A stretch of DNA of 64,000 nt from an uncultured Bacteroidia bacterium. GTDB lineage: Bacteria > Bacteroidota > Bacteroidia > Bacteroidales > UBA932. The stretch spans positions 1 to 64,000 of the forward strand of contig CACYGW010000003.1 of assembly GCA_902774045.1 (NCBI GenBank). Direction: 5' to 3'. Positions 19,355-26,823 of this stretch are shown piece by piece. The notes under the pieces were generated by a model. It had not been told where the DNA came from. It was given only the letters and a program-made list of their open reading frames with translations, and made no database searches. Both the position numbers and the translations under genes were made by a program. Every line of letters starts with the position of its first letter. Position 1 is the first letter of the stretch.

Positions 19355-21124
19355 ATGTCGCAATATATAGTATCTGCAAGGAAGTACAGGCCGGATTCCT
19401 TTGAGTCTCTGATAGGCCAGGACAATATAGCAAAAACCCTCAAGAACTCCATAGAAAGGGGGCAGCTCTCGCACGCCTATCTTTTCTGCGGGCCAAGGGG
19501 AGTGGGCAAGACAAGCGCCGCCCGTATTTTTGCAAAGACCATAAACTGTGCCAATCCGGGCCCTAATATGGAGCCTTGCGGGGAGTGCGAATCCTGCATC
19601 TCCTTCAAGGAGGGCCGTTCCTATTGCATACACGAGCTGGACGCCGCTTCCAACAACAGCGTAGATGACATAAAGATGCTCATAGACCAGGTGAATATCC
19701 CGCCCCAGACAGGACGGTACAGCGTGTTCATCGTGGACGAGGTCCATATGCTTAGCCAGGCGGCCTTCAACGCCTTCCTTAAGACTCTGGAAGAGCCCCC
19801 GGCACACGCCATATTCATTCTGGCCACCACAGAAAAGCATAAAATCCTTCCTACCATACTTTCCCGCTGCCAGACCTACGATTTTGGCCGCATCAGCGTA
19901 CCGGACATTGTAAAGAACCTTAAGGATATTGCCTCCAAGGAAGGGGTAACCATCGACAATGAGTCCCTTCACGTCATCGCCATCAAGGCCGATGGTGCCA
20001 TGCGCGACGCGTTGACTATCTTTGACCAGACCGTGGCTTTCTGCGGGATGGAGGTAAAGTATGCCGATGTGCTTAAGAATCTGAATGTCCTGGACTACGA
20101 CCATTGCTTCCACCTTGTGGATTCTTTCCTGGCAGGGGATTATCCGGCAGCATTGCTTAGGTTCGATGATATCCTGTCCAAGGGCTTTAACGCCTTGCAT
20201 TTTGTGGGTTCGCTCAGCTCTCATCTCAGGGATTTGATAGTGTCCAAGAGCGGTGGGCTCAAGTCTCTTCTGGACCTTCCGGATTCGCTTATAGAAAAAT
20301 ACAGGGAGCAGGCTTCCCGTTGCAGCCTGAAGTTCCTCTATGATGCCCTGGCGGCTACTACTGCCTGCGAGAGCGGATACAAGGCCAGCATCAACCCCAG
20401 GCTTCACATAGAGTTCTGTCTTATGAAGCTTTGCTCTTTGGCCGCGCCTCTGGCTGAGCCCGACGGTTCTACCGTGGCCGCTCCGGCTGCTGCTCCGGCT
20501 GCTGCTCCCGCAGTAGCCCCTATAGTAGCCCCGGCTGCCAAGCCTGCCGCTACAGCCGCCCCTGCCCCCGCGCCCGAGGTTTCTGCACCATCGGCCACCC
20601 CCGCGCCTGAGACCTCTGCACCATCGGCCCCGGCCCAGCAAAGTGCGCCCAGAAGAAGGGGAGCAAAGGCTCCGGGAGCCCTGTCGCTTACCGCCCTTCG
20701 CAACGAAGAGGCTTCCCCCGCCCCTGAAAAAGAGGATGCTCCGGTTGCCGGCGGAAAGGTTGTTGACGAGTCCGCCATCAAGGCCGCCTGGCTTTCCATG
20801 GCAGAAGGTTATGCCTCCAGGGCCCGCCTCTATACCACCCTTACAGGGGCAAATCTTGCTATCACGGAAGAGGACGGCGTAAAGAAACTTACATTCTCTG
20901 TGCAGAACGTTGCCCAGAGGGACTGGATAAGAGAAAAGGTGCTCAGGGAACTGGAGTCAAAGATTATTTCCATTCTTGGATGCAAGGTCTTCCTTGACGT
21001 GGACGTGATTCCCGACGAGCAGATAAAACAGACTAGCTATACTTCCCGCGAACAGGCAGAAGAACTTATGCAAACCAACGCAGAGGTGCGTAATCTGGTG
21101 AGCGATATGGGTTTGGATGCATAA
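19355..21124 (+). CDS. dnaX: DNA polymerase III subunit gamma/tau
   Basis: Clamp-loader ATPase and replisome organiser. The 589-residue product has AAA+ Walker A GPRGVGKT (46-53), a four-cysteine zinc module (NCANPGPNMEPCGECESC, about 64-81), Walker B VDEVHM and the SRC arginine finger in LSRCQTYDF. An alanine-proline-rich linker (about 365-440) leads to a tau-like C-terminal domain. The protein is long enough for a full tau; I saw no obvious slippery frameshift signal for gamma. lptB follows 12 nt downstream. Confidence 0.96.
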   Translation: MSQYIVSARKYRPDSFESLIGQDNIAKTLKNSIERGQLSHAYLFCGPRGVGKTSAARIFAKTINCANPGPNMEPCGECESCISFKEGRSYCIHELDAASNNSVDDIKMLIDQVNIPPQTGRYSVFIVDEVHMLSQAAFNAFLKTLEEPPAHAIFILATTEKHKILPTILSRCQTYDFGRISVPDIVKNLKDIASKEGVTIDNESLHVIAIKADGAMRDALTIFDQTVAFCGMEVKYADVLKNLNVLDYDHCFHLVDSFLAGDYPAALLRFDDILSKGFNALHFVGSLSSHLRDLIVSKSGGLKSLLDLPDSLIEKYREQASRCSLKFLYDALAATTACESGYKASINPRLHIEFCLMKLCSLAAPLAEPDGSTVAAPAAAPAAAPAVAPIVAPAAKPAATAAPAPAPEVSAPSATPAPETSAPSAPAQQSAPRRRGAKAPGALSLTALRNEEASPAPEKEDAPVAGGKVVDESAIKAAWLSMAEGYASRARLYTTLTGANLAITEEDGVKKLTFSVQNVAQRDWIREKVLRELESKIISILGCKVFLDVDVIPDEQIKQTSYTSREQAEELMQTNAEVRNLVSDMGLDA

Positions 21125-21136
21125 AAATCAATTGCT

Positions 21137-21982
21137 ATGAGACTTTATTGCGAAAATCTGGTTAAAAAATATGGAGTAAGAACAGTGGTGAAAGGCGTTT
21201 CCATCGAGGTGGAACAGGGAGAGATTGTGGGGTTCCTGGGGCCAAATGGAGCGGGAAAGACCACCAGCTTCTATATGATTACCGGGCAGATTACTCCTAA
21301 CGAGGGAAAGGTATACATAGACGGAGAGGACATTACCGAACTTCCTATGTTCAAGCGCGCCCAGAAGGGCATAGGCTATTTGCCTCAGGACGCATCGGTA
21401 TTTAGAAAAATGTCCGTAGAGGATAATATAATGTCGGTGATGGAGCTTTCCGATATGACAAAGGAGGCCAGGCATGAGAGGCTGGAGTCTCTCATAGACG
21501 AGTTCAACCTTTCCAAGGTGCGCAAGAGCCTTGGCGTTCAGCTTTCCGGTGGCGAGAGAAGGCGCTGCGAGATTGCACGCGCTCTTGCCAAGGATCCTAA
21601 GTTCATTCTTCTGGACGAGCCCTTTGCGGGAGTAGACCCCATTGCCGTGGAAGATATTCAGTACATCATAGCTAAGCTCAAATACAGAAATATCGGCGTA
21701 ATAATCACTGACCATAACGTGGGCGAGACCCTGGCCATTACAGACCGCGCCTACCTTCTGTACGAGGGCACCATCCTTCAGCAGGGAACCCCCGAATCCC
21801 TATCGGCCGACGACGACGTGCGCACCAAGTACCTTGGCTCCGGCTTTGTCCTTAAGCGCTCCGCCTCCATAGAAAAGGCCCGCCGGGACTACGAAGCCCG
21901 CCAGGCCGCCGTTGCTGCCAAGGCCGCTGCTGCCAAAGCCGCCGCGGAGGAAGTTACTGTATCTGAACCGGAAGTTGAATAA
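21137..21982 (+). CDS. lptB: LPS export ABC transporter ATPase LptB
   Basis: ATPase that powers extraction of lipopolysaccharide from the inner membrane with LptFG. Walker [11 protein letters not shown]-loop [10 protein letters not shown], signature LSGGERRR, Walker [14 protein letters not shown] and the H-loop ITDHNVGET are all present. The core ends near residue 240 ([10 protein letters not shown]), as in E. coli LptB. A further 40 residues, rich in Ala, Lys and Glu, form a predicted helix not found in the E. coli protein. It is co-directional with dnaX and convergent with rnpB. Confidence 0.94.
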   Translation: MRLYCENLVKKYGVRTVVKGVSIEVEQGEIVGFLGPNGAGKTTSFYMITGQITPNEGKVYIDGEDITELPMFKRAQKGIGYLPQDASVFRKMSVEDNIMSVMELSDMTKEARHERLESLIDEFNLSKVRKSLGVQLSGGERRRCEIARALAKDPKFILLDEPFAGVDPIAVEDIQYIIAKLKYRNIGVIITDHNVGETLAITDRAYLLYEGTILQQGTPESLSADDDVRTKYLGSGFVLKRSASIEKARRDYEARQAAVAAKAAAAKAAAEEVTVSEPEVE

Positions 21983-21984
21983 AA

Positions 21985-22320
21985 GAAAAAAGGTGGGGCC
22001 GTAAGCCGCTTTCTGTTTTTAAATCTGCCATTTATCTACGCAACCTACCCCCTGGCATCGGACGGGCAGCCCTCATCTGCCAGTATATTTGGTCTTGCAG
22101 GCCCGTAGCCGTACCCGGCGCACGTCACCGCGCGACGTCGTGGGCTCTTACCCCGCGTTTTCACCCTTACCGTTTCCGGCGGTTGTTTTCTGTTACGGCT
22201 TTAAAAGATTACTCCCTTCTGTGCTTTCCACAGCCGGGTGCCCTTTCCTGTGCGGACTTTCCTCACCGCCTGCCAGGGTAAACCCTAAGACCTGCGGCGC
22301 GGCAGATCGTCCCACCTTTT
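21985..22320 (-). ncRNA. rnpB: RNase P catalytic RNA
   Basis: Read on the minus strand, the sequence has the hallmark GAGGAAAGTCCGCACA (forward 22249-22264), the GTGGAAAGCACAGAAGGGAG region, ACAGAA, GGTAAGGGTGAAA, GGTAAGAGCCCAC and a matching 3' P4 region. Closing helix P1 pairs AAAGGTGGGAC with GGCCCCACCTTT. The RNA trims tRNA 5' leaders together with RnpA. The U-rich end next to lptB could give termination. Ends are estimated to within about 10 nt. Confidence 0.95.
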
Positions 22321-22341
22321 TTAAAACTGCTTTTAGCGCTG

Positions 22342-22349
22342 CAAAGATA
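22342..22349 (-). promoter_or_regulatory. -7 box for rnpB
   Basis: TATCTTTG on the minus strand fits TAnnTTTG and lies about 22 nt before the start of the RNase P RNA helix P1. No clear TTTG was found at the -33 spacing. Confidence 0.55.
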
Positions 22350-22380
22350 GCTAAAATTCTAAAGAAGCCAGAGCCCGCAG

Positions 22381-23526
22381 CTAAACATATAACTTAACGT
22401 CCTCTTCTGTGACAGGATTGCCGCCAAGAATAAGAAGTCTTTCCACTACATTGCGAAGCTCTCGGATGTTACCCGTCCAGCTCTTTTTCTGAAGCGCCTC
22501 CAGAGCCTCTTTGGTGAAGGGACGCTCCGGCTTTCCGGCCTCGCTGCTAATCTGGCCGGAGAAGTGGGCCACGAGTTCCGGGATATCATCCTTGCGCTCG
22601 TCCAGCGAAGGTACCTGGATAACTATAACGCTAAGACGGTGATAGAGGTCTTCCCTAAAGTTGCCTGCGGCAATCTCTGCACGCAAATCCTTGTTGGTGG
22701 CGGCTATGACCCTTACGTTAACCTCTATGTCCTTGTCGCTTCCCACACGTGAAAGTTTTTTCTCCTGAAGCACACGCAGCACCTTTGCCTGGGCGGCCAG
22801 GGACATATCTCCTACTTCGTCAAGGAAGAGGGTACCGCCGTCGGCCTGCTCGAACTTGCCCTTGTGCTGCTTGATGGCAGAAGTAAAGGAGCCTTTCTCG
22901 TGACCAAAGAGTTCGCTTTCTATAAGTTCCGACGGAATGGCCGCGCAGTTAACCTCTATGTAGGGCATTGCGCTGCGGGTACTTTTCTGGTGCAGGTTTC
23001 TTGCCACCAGCTCTTTTCCGGAACCGTTTGCGCCGGTTACAAGCACCCTTGCATCCGTGGGAGCCACCTTGTCTATCATCTCCCTTATATGCTCCAGGGC
23101 GGGGGAGTGGCCAACCATCTCCTGGCCGTAAACCTTCTTCTTAAGTATCTTGTTATCGTTTACCAGCCTGGCCCTGTCCGTAGCATTCTTAATGGTGATA
23201 AGGATTCTGTTGAGGTCCAGCGGCTTCTGGATAAAGTCGAAGGCTCCCTTTTTGATGCACTCTACGGCAGTATCGATGTCGCCGTGGCCGGAAATCATGA
23301 CAATGGCGGAATCTACCCCGTCTGCTACAAGTTTTTCCAGTACTTCCGGGCCCTCCATACGGGGCATCTTGATATCGCAGAAAATTACATCGTACCTCTC
23401 GCGGGTAGCGGCCTCAATGGCCGAAGGCCCGTCCTCGGCAACATCCACGGTGTAATCTTCGTCCATCAATATTTCTTTAAGCGAATTGCGTATCGCGCGT
23501 TCGTCATCGACAATAAGGATTTTCAT
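22381..23526 (-). CDS. NtrC-like response regulator without a DNA-binding domain
   Basis: A 381-residue protein with a receiver domain (1-120; phospho-acceptor Asp51 in FCDIKMPR, Lys101) and a sigma-54-type AAA+ domain (Walker A 165-172, GANGSGKE; Walker B with Asp236-Glu237; ATNKDLR). The loop that contacts sigma-54, normally GAFTGA, is GSFTSA (212-217). The protein ends soon after ERLLILGGNPVTEEDV, so the usual Fis-type helix-turn-helix is missing. I start at MKILIVDDE; an ATG ten codons upstream is less likely. Its kinase partner may be the large kinase at 26820, which is inference. Confidence 0.88.
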   Translation of the reverse strand: MKILIVDDERAIRNSLKEILMDEDYTVDVAEDGPSAIEAATRERYDVIFCDIKMPRMEGPEVLEKLVADGVDSAIVMISGHGDIDTAVECIKKGAFDFIQKPLDLNRILITIKNATDRARLVNDNKILKKKVYGQEMVGHSPALEHIREMIDKVAPTDARVLVTGANGSGKELVARNLHQKSTRSAMPYIEVNCAAIPSELIESELFGHEKGSFTSAIKQHKGKFEQADGGTLFLDEVGDMSLAAQAKVLRVLQEKKLSRVGSDKDIEVNVRVIAATNKDLRAEIAAGNFREDLYHRLSVIVIQVPSLDERKDDIPELVAHFSGQISSEAGKPERPFTKEALEALQKKSWTGNIRELRNVVERLLILGGNPVTEEDVKLYV

Positions 23527-23617
23527 ACTTTTAAAATTTTTGAATAACACTTGCAATTAGCAGGTTTTACCAAATACAAATATCGGACAAAAATTTCAGT
23601 TTCTGAATTTAATAAGT

Positions 23618-23625
23618 TATTTTTG
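23618..23625 (+). promoter_or_regulatory. -7 box for cmk
   Basis: TATTTTTG fits TAnnTTTG. A TTTC at 23594-23597 lies 20 nt upstream as a weak -33 element. The cmk ATG is only 8 nt downstream, so the mRNA leader would be very short. Confidence 0.45.
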
Positions 23626-23632
23626 TAAACCT

Positions 23633-24328
23633 ATGACTAAGATACCGGACATAATCATCGCCATAGACGGCTATTCCGCCACAGGCAAAAGTACGCTGGC
23701 AAAGAGTATTGCAAGGCAATTCGGCTTTACCTACCTTGACTCCGGCGCAATGTACAGGGCCATAACCCTGCTCTGCCTGGAGAGAGATTTAATAAAAGAG
23801 GGGGTAATAGACGAGGCCGCTCTAAGGCATATTCTTGCAACGGAGGGCCTGGATATCAACTTCAGGGAAGAGAGCCGCACCTATGTGGCAGACCGCTGCA
23901 TAGAAAGGGAAATCCGCTCAATGGAGGTATCTTCCTTTGTGAGCCCAGTTGCCGCCCTTGCCTTTGTGAGGGCCTTTGTAGACGACAAGTTACACGATGC
24001 CGGTCGCCGGGGCCGCGTGGTTATGGACGGAAGAGACATAGGCACGGCAGTTTTTCCGGATGCCCAGCTAAAGATATTCGTAACCGCATCCCCGCAGGTT
24101 AGGGCGCAGAGGCGCTTTGACGAGCTTAAGGCCAAGGGGCAGGAAATCCCTATGGAAGAGGTTCTTGCAAACCTTAAGGAGAGGGACTACATAGATTCTC
24201 ACAGAGAGACAAATCCTCTGCGTCAGGCGGTCGATGCCTTTGTACTGGACAATTCCAGCCTTACTATGGAAGAGGAACTGGTGTGGGTACAGGGCCTGAT
24301 TCAGGGCCGTTTCCAGATTTATCAATGA
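23633..24328 (+). CDS. cmk: Cytidylate kinase
   Basis: Phosphorylates CMP and dCMP to the diphosphates. The 231-residue protein has the P-loop IDGYSATGKSTLAK, the nucleotide-binding LDSGAMYRA, the GRDIGTAVFPDA motif and the lid RRFDELKAKGQE with REDS-like RDYIDSHRETNPL. The length is normal. Its stop overlaps the ispH start as ATGA, so translation of the two is probably coupled. Confidence 0.96.
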   Translation: MTKIPDIIIAIDGYSATGKSTLAKSIARQFGFTYLDSGAMYRAITLLCLERDLIKEGVIDEAALRHILATEGLDINFREESRTYVADRCIEREIRSMEVSSFVSPVAALAFVRAFVDDKLHDAGRRGRVVMDGRDIGTAVFPDAQLKIFVTASPQVRAQRRFDELKAKGQEIPMEEVLANLKERDYIDSHRETNPLRQAVDAFVLDNSSLTMEEELVWVQGLIQGRFQIYQ

Positions 24329-25218
24329 ACCTTAAAGTAGAGATAGACCGCCGCTCCGGCTTTTGCGGGGGAGTAATCCGCGCCATTGGCAGCGCAGAGA
24401 AATACCTTGCAGACAATCCCGGCCACAATCTATGCTCGTTGGGCGCAATAGTTCACAACGAGGAAGAAATGGCGCGCCTTAGCGCAAAAGGGCTCAAAAC
24501 CATAAGCTCGCTGGACCAGGCTATGGAGGGTCCGGTTCTGATAAGGGCTCACGGGGAGCCGCCGGCCACCTACCGGAAGGCAGAAGACCTTAACCTGAAG
24601 CTGATAGACTGTACGTGCCCCGTGGTCCTTAGGCTACAGGAAAATATAAGGGAGGCGTATGGGAAAGTATCGGCCCAGGGTGGAAAAATTATAATATTCG
24701 GGCGGATAGGGCACGCGGAGGTGCTTGGCCTCGTGGGCCAGACAGAAGGGGAGGCGATAGTTGTGGAAACTCCCGATATGCTTCTTGGGGCCCTGGAGTC
24801 CGGGTTGATAGATACCGGTGCCCCCGTGGAGGTGTTCTCGCAGACTACCGGAAGCCCGGAGGTATACTCGCAGATATGCGAGATACTATCGTCCCGGATG
24901 AGGAAGGAAGGGCTTATTACCATACATAATACAATTTGCTCCCAGGTGGCCTTCAGGCATAGCCAGCTTGGGGAATTTGCCCGCCTTCACGACGTTGTGG
25001 TCTTTGTGTCCGGCAAGCACAGCTCCAACGGCAACGTGCTCTACAAACTTTGCAAAAACGTGAACAGCCGCAGCTACTCCGTGAGTTCGGAGGCTGATAT
25101 AGACCCCTCCTGGTTCCGCGATGGAGACTCAGTGGGCGTCTGCGGGGCCACGTCTACGCCTAAGTGGCTGCTGGAGAAAATAGCTGCCGCACTTGGTGGA
25201 ATCAAAACAGTTTGCTAA
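24325..25218 (+). CDS. ispH: 4-hydroxy-3-methylbut-2-enyl diphosphate reductase
   Basis: Last enzyme of the MEP isoprenoid pathway, making IPP and DMAPP with a 4Fe-4S cluster. The three cluster cysteines are visible: Cys14 in GFCGGV, Cys98 in CTCPVV and Cys205 in NTICSQ. Conserved histidines are in VHNE and AHGEPP. The product is 297 residues from the ATG at 24325, which overlaps the cmk stop by 4 nt; an upstream in-frame ATG at 24283 would lie inside cmk and is unlikely. cmk and ispH are neighbours in several other bacteria. Confidence 0.96.
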   Translation: MNLKVEIDRRSGFCGGVIRAIGSAEKYLADNPGHNLCSLGAIVHNEEEMARLSAKGLKTISSLDQAMEGPVLIRAHGEPPATYRKAEDLNLKLIDCTCPVVLRLQENIREAYGKVSAQGGKIIIFGRIGHAEVLGLVGQTEGEAIVVETPDMLLGALESGLIDTGAPVEVFSQTTGSPEVYSQICEILSSRMRKEGLITIHNTICSQVAFRHSQLGEFARLHDVVVFVSGKHSSNGNVLYKLCKNVNSRSYSVSSEADIDPSWFRDGDSVGVCGATSTPKWLLEKIAAALGGIKTVC

Positions 25219-25259
25219 ATTCGCAATCTGATAAGAAATACAGATAATAAACTATAATT

Positions 25260-25826
25260 ATGGCAACAACAGCTGATTTTAAAAACGGACTTTATCTTAA
25301 TTTCAACGGAAAACCCTGCTCAATAGTATGGTTCCAGCACGTTAAACCCGGCAAGGGCCCCGCTTTCGTAAAAACAAAGCTTCGCAACCTTGAGAACGGC
25401 CGCATTCTGGAGAATACCTTCACCGCCGGTGCAAAGATAGACACCATCACGGTTGAGCGCAGGCCCTACCAGTTCCTTTACGGAGACGAGGAGGGATTCA
25501 ACTTCATGCACGAGGAGACTTACGAGCAGATTTCCCTTCCCAAGGATATTGTAGAGAATGCAGACCTTATGAAGGAGGGACAGCACGTAGAGATGATGTT
25601 CGTCACAGAGCCAGAGGAGCGTTGCCTTACCTGCGAGCTCCCTACCTATGTAACCCTTGAAGTTACCTACTCGGAGCCCGCAGTAAAGGGAAACACCGCT
25701 TCTACCAGCGCACTTAAGGAGGTTACTCTTGAGACAGGTGCAAAAATAATGGTTCCCCTCTTCATCAACACAGGAGAGAAGATTACCGTTAACACCACGG
25801 ACCGTTCTTACGGACAGAGGGTATAA
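25260..25826 (+). CDS. efp: Elongation factor P
   Basis: Relieves ribosome stalling at polyproline. The 188-residue protein shows the three beta-domain pattern, and the tip lysine Lys32 lies in KPGKGPAF, matching the modified Lys34 of E. coli EF-P. C-terminal marks are GAKIMVPLFINTGEKITVNT and DRSYGQRV. No EF-P modification gene was seen in the window. It starts 41 nt after ispH on the same strand. Confidence 0.97.
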   Translation: MATTADFKNGLYLNFNGKPCSIVWFQHVKPGKGPAFVKTKLRNLENGRILENTFTAGAKIDTITVERRPYQFLYGDEEGFNFMHEETYEQISLPKDIVENADLMKEGQHVEMMFVTEPEERCLTCELPTYVTLEVTYSEPAVKGNTASTSALKEVTLETGAKIMVPLFINTGEKITVNTTDRSYGQRV

Positions 25827-25847
25827 AAGCCGTTTACAGGGGAGAGG

Positions 25848-26273
25848 TTATTCTTGCTTTTCTATCTTTATCTGCTGAATAAGATAGTTGGTCCCCTGGA
25901 GACTTAGGAATATTGTCACTTGAAAAGCGTCTCCTCCGGCGACCATCGTAGCCAAGGCATACTTCATGGTATCTCTGCCGGCTGTGTGCTTGATGTCGAA
26001 GGCCCTGGGCTTGTAAGTGTCAAAGAAAGATTTTAGAATTTGTTTAGCCTGGCTCTTGCTGGCATCATTGGTATCCGATAAAACGGTAATCTCAAGGTTG
26101 TCAGAGAACCAGGCTGATAGTTTCTCTACGTCGCCAAGGCGAATGTATTTGGTGATGGGATTGAACACGTCGTAGGAGGGGTTTTGCACAAGGGTCGTCT
26201 TCGTCTGAGCCTGAGCCGCAGACAATGAAACGAAACTGGCAAGGAGCCACAATATGATTTTTTTAATGTTCAA
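25848..26273 (-). CDS. DUF4783 family exported protein
   Basis: A 141-residue protein with a Sec signal (residues 6-20, cleavage after AQA) and a mature domain like DUF4783, an NTF2-like fold found in Bacteroidota: YIRLGDVEKLSAWFSDNLEI followed by AKQILKSFFDTYKPR and a C-terminal beta sheet. The function is unknown. It is a single gene, convergent with efp (21-nt gap, no clear terminator) and divergent from rlmH. Confidence 0.8.
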   Translation of the reverse strand: MNIKKIILWLLASFVSLSAAQAQTKTTLVQNPSYDVFNPITKYIRLGDVEKLSAWFSDNLEITVLSDTNDASKSQAKQILKSFFDTYKPRAFDIKHTAGRDTMKYALATMVAGGDAFQVTIFLSLQGTNYLIQQIKIEKQE

Positions 26274-26297
26274 TTCTTAAATACCCCCGCGTTTTTC

Positions 26298-26327
26298 TTG
26301 CAAATTCCGAGCCAATTCATATATTTG
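26298..26327 (+). promoter_or_regulatory. Promoter for rlmH and the sensor kinase
   Basis: TTG at 26298-26300 lies 19 nt before TATATTTG at 26320-26327, close to consensus. The rlmH ATG is 20 nt downstream. Confidence 0.7.
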
Positions 26328-26346
26328 CACCAATGGCTGTCAAAAA

Positions 26347-26823
26347 ATGAAGATAACGCTTCTCACTGTCGGCAAGACAGACATAGACTGGGTAAAGCAA
26401 GGGCTGGAGATGTACCGCTCCCGTCTGGTGCATTACATCCCGTTTTTGGTAACGGAACTGCCTGCCCTAAAGGGTGTTGGCTCGTTCTCGCCGGCCCAGA
26501 TAAAGGAGAAGGAAGGAGAGCGAATCCTGTCTGCCATAAAGCCGGGAGACGACGTTATTCTTCTGGACGAGCGCGGACTCACGTTCCGCTCCGTAGATTT
26601 TGCGGCCTACCTGCAAAAGAAACTGTCGGCCGGCGGGAAAGACATTGTTTTTGTGATTGGCGGGGCCTATGGATTCTCGCAGGCCGTGTACGACAGGGCA
26701 AACGGCAAGCTCTCGCTATCTGAGATGACCTTCTCTCACCAGATGGTAAGAACAGTATTTGCAGAGCAGCTTTACCGGGCATTTACAATTATAAAAGGAG
26801 ACCCCTACCATAACGAAGGATGA
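26347..26823 (+). CDS. rlmH: 23S rRNA pseudouridine-1915 N3-methyltransferase
   Basis: SPOUT-fold enzyme that methylates pseudouridine 1915 in helix 69 of 23S rRNA. The 158-residue product has LLDERGLTFRSVDFA, the SAM-knot IVFVIGGAYGFS, and the C-terminal motif [17 protein letters not shown], where E. coli ends PYHRE. Its stop overlaps the start of the kinase gene (ATGA), so the two are one transcription and translation unit. Confidence 0.97.
   Translation: MKITLLTVGKTDIDWVKQGLEMYRSRLVHYIPFLVTELPALKGVGSFSPAQIKEKEGERILSAIKPGDDVILLDERGLTFRSVDFAAYLQKKLSAGGKDIVFVIGGAYGFSQAVYDRANGKLSLSEMTFSHQMVRTVFAEQLYRAFTIIKGDPYHNEG

Noticed and set aside
19241..20641. A long (466-codon) minus-strand frame opposite dnaX
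   Set aside because: Its Gly-Arg-rich start mirrors the Ala-Pro linker of DnaX; it is a shadow of biased codon use.
22089..22397. A 102-codon plus-strand frame
   Set aside because: It lies on the opposite strand of the RNase P RNA, whose conserved motifs explain the sequence.
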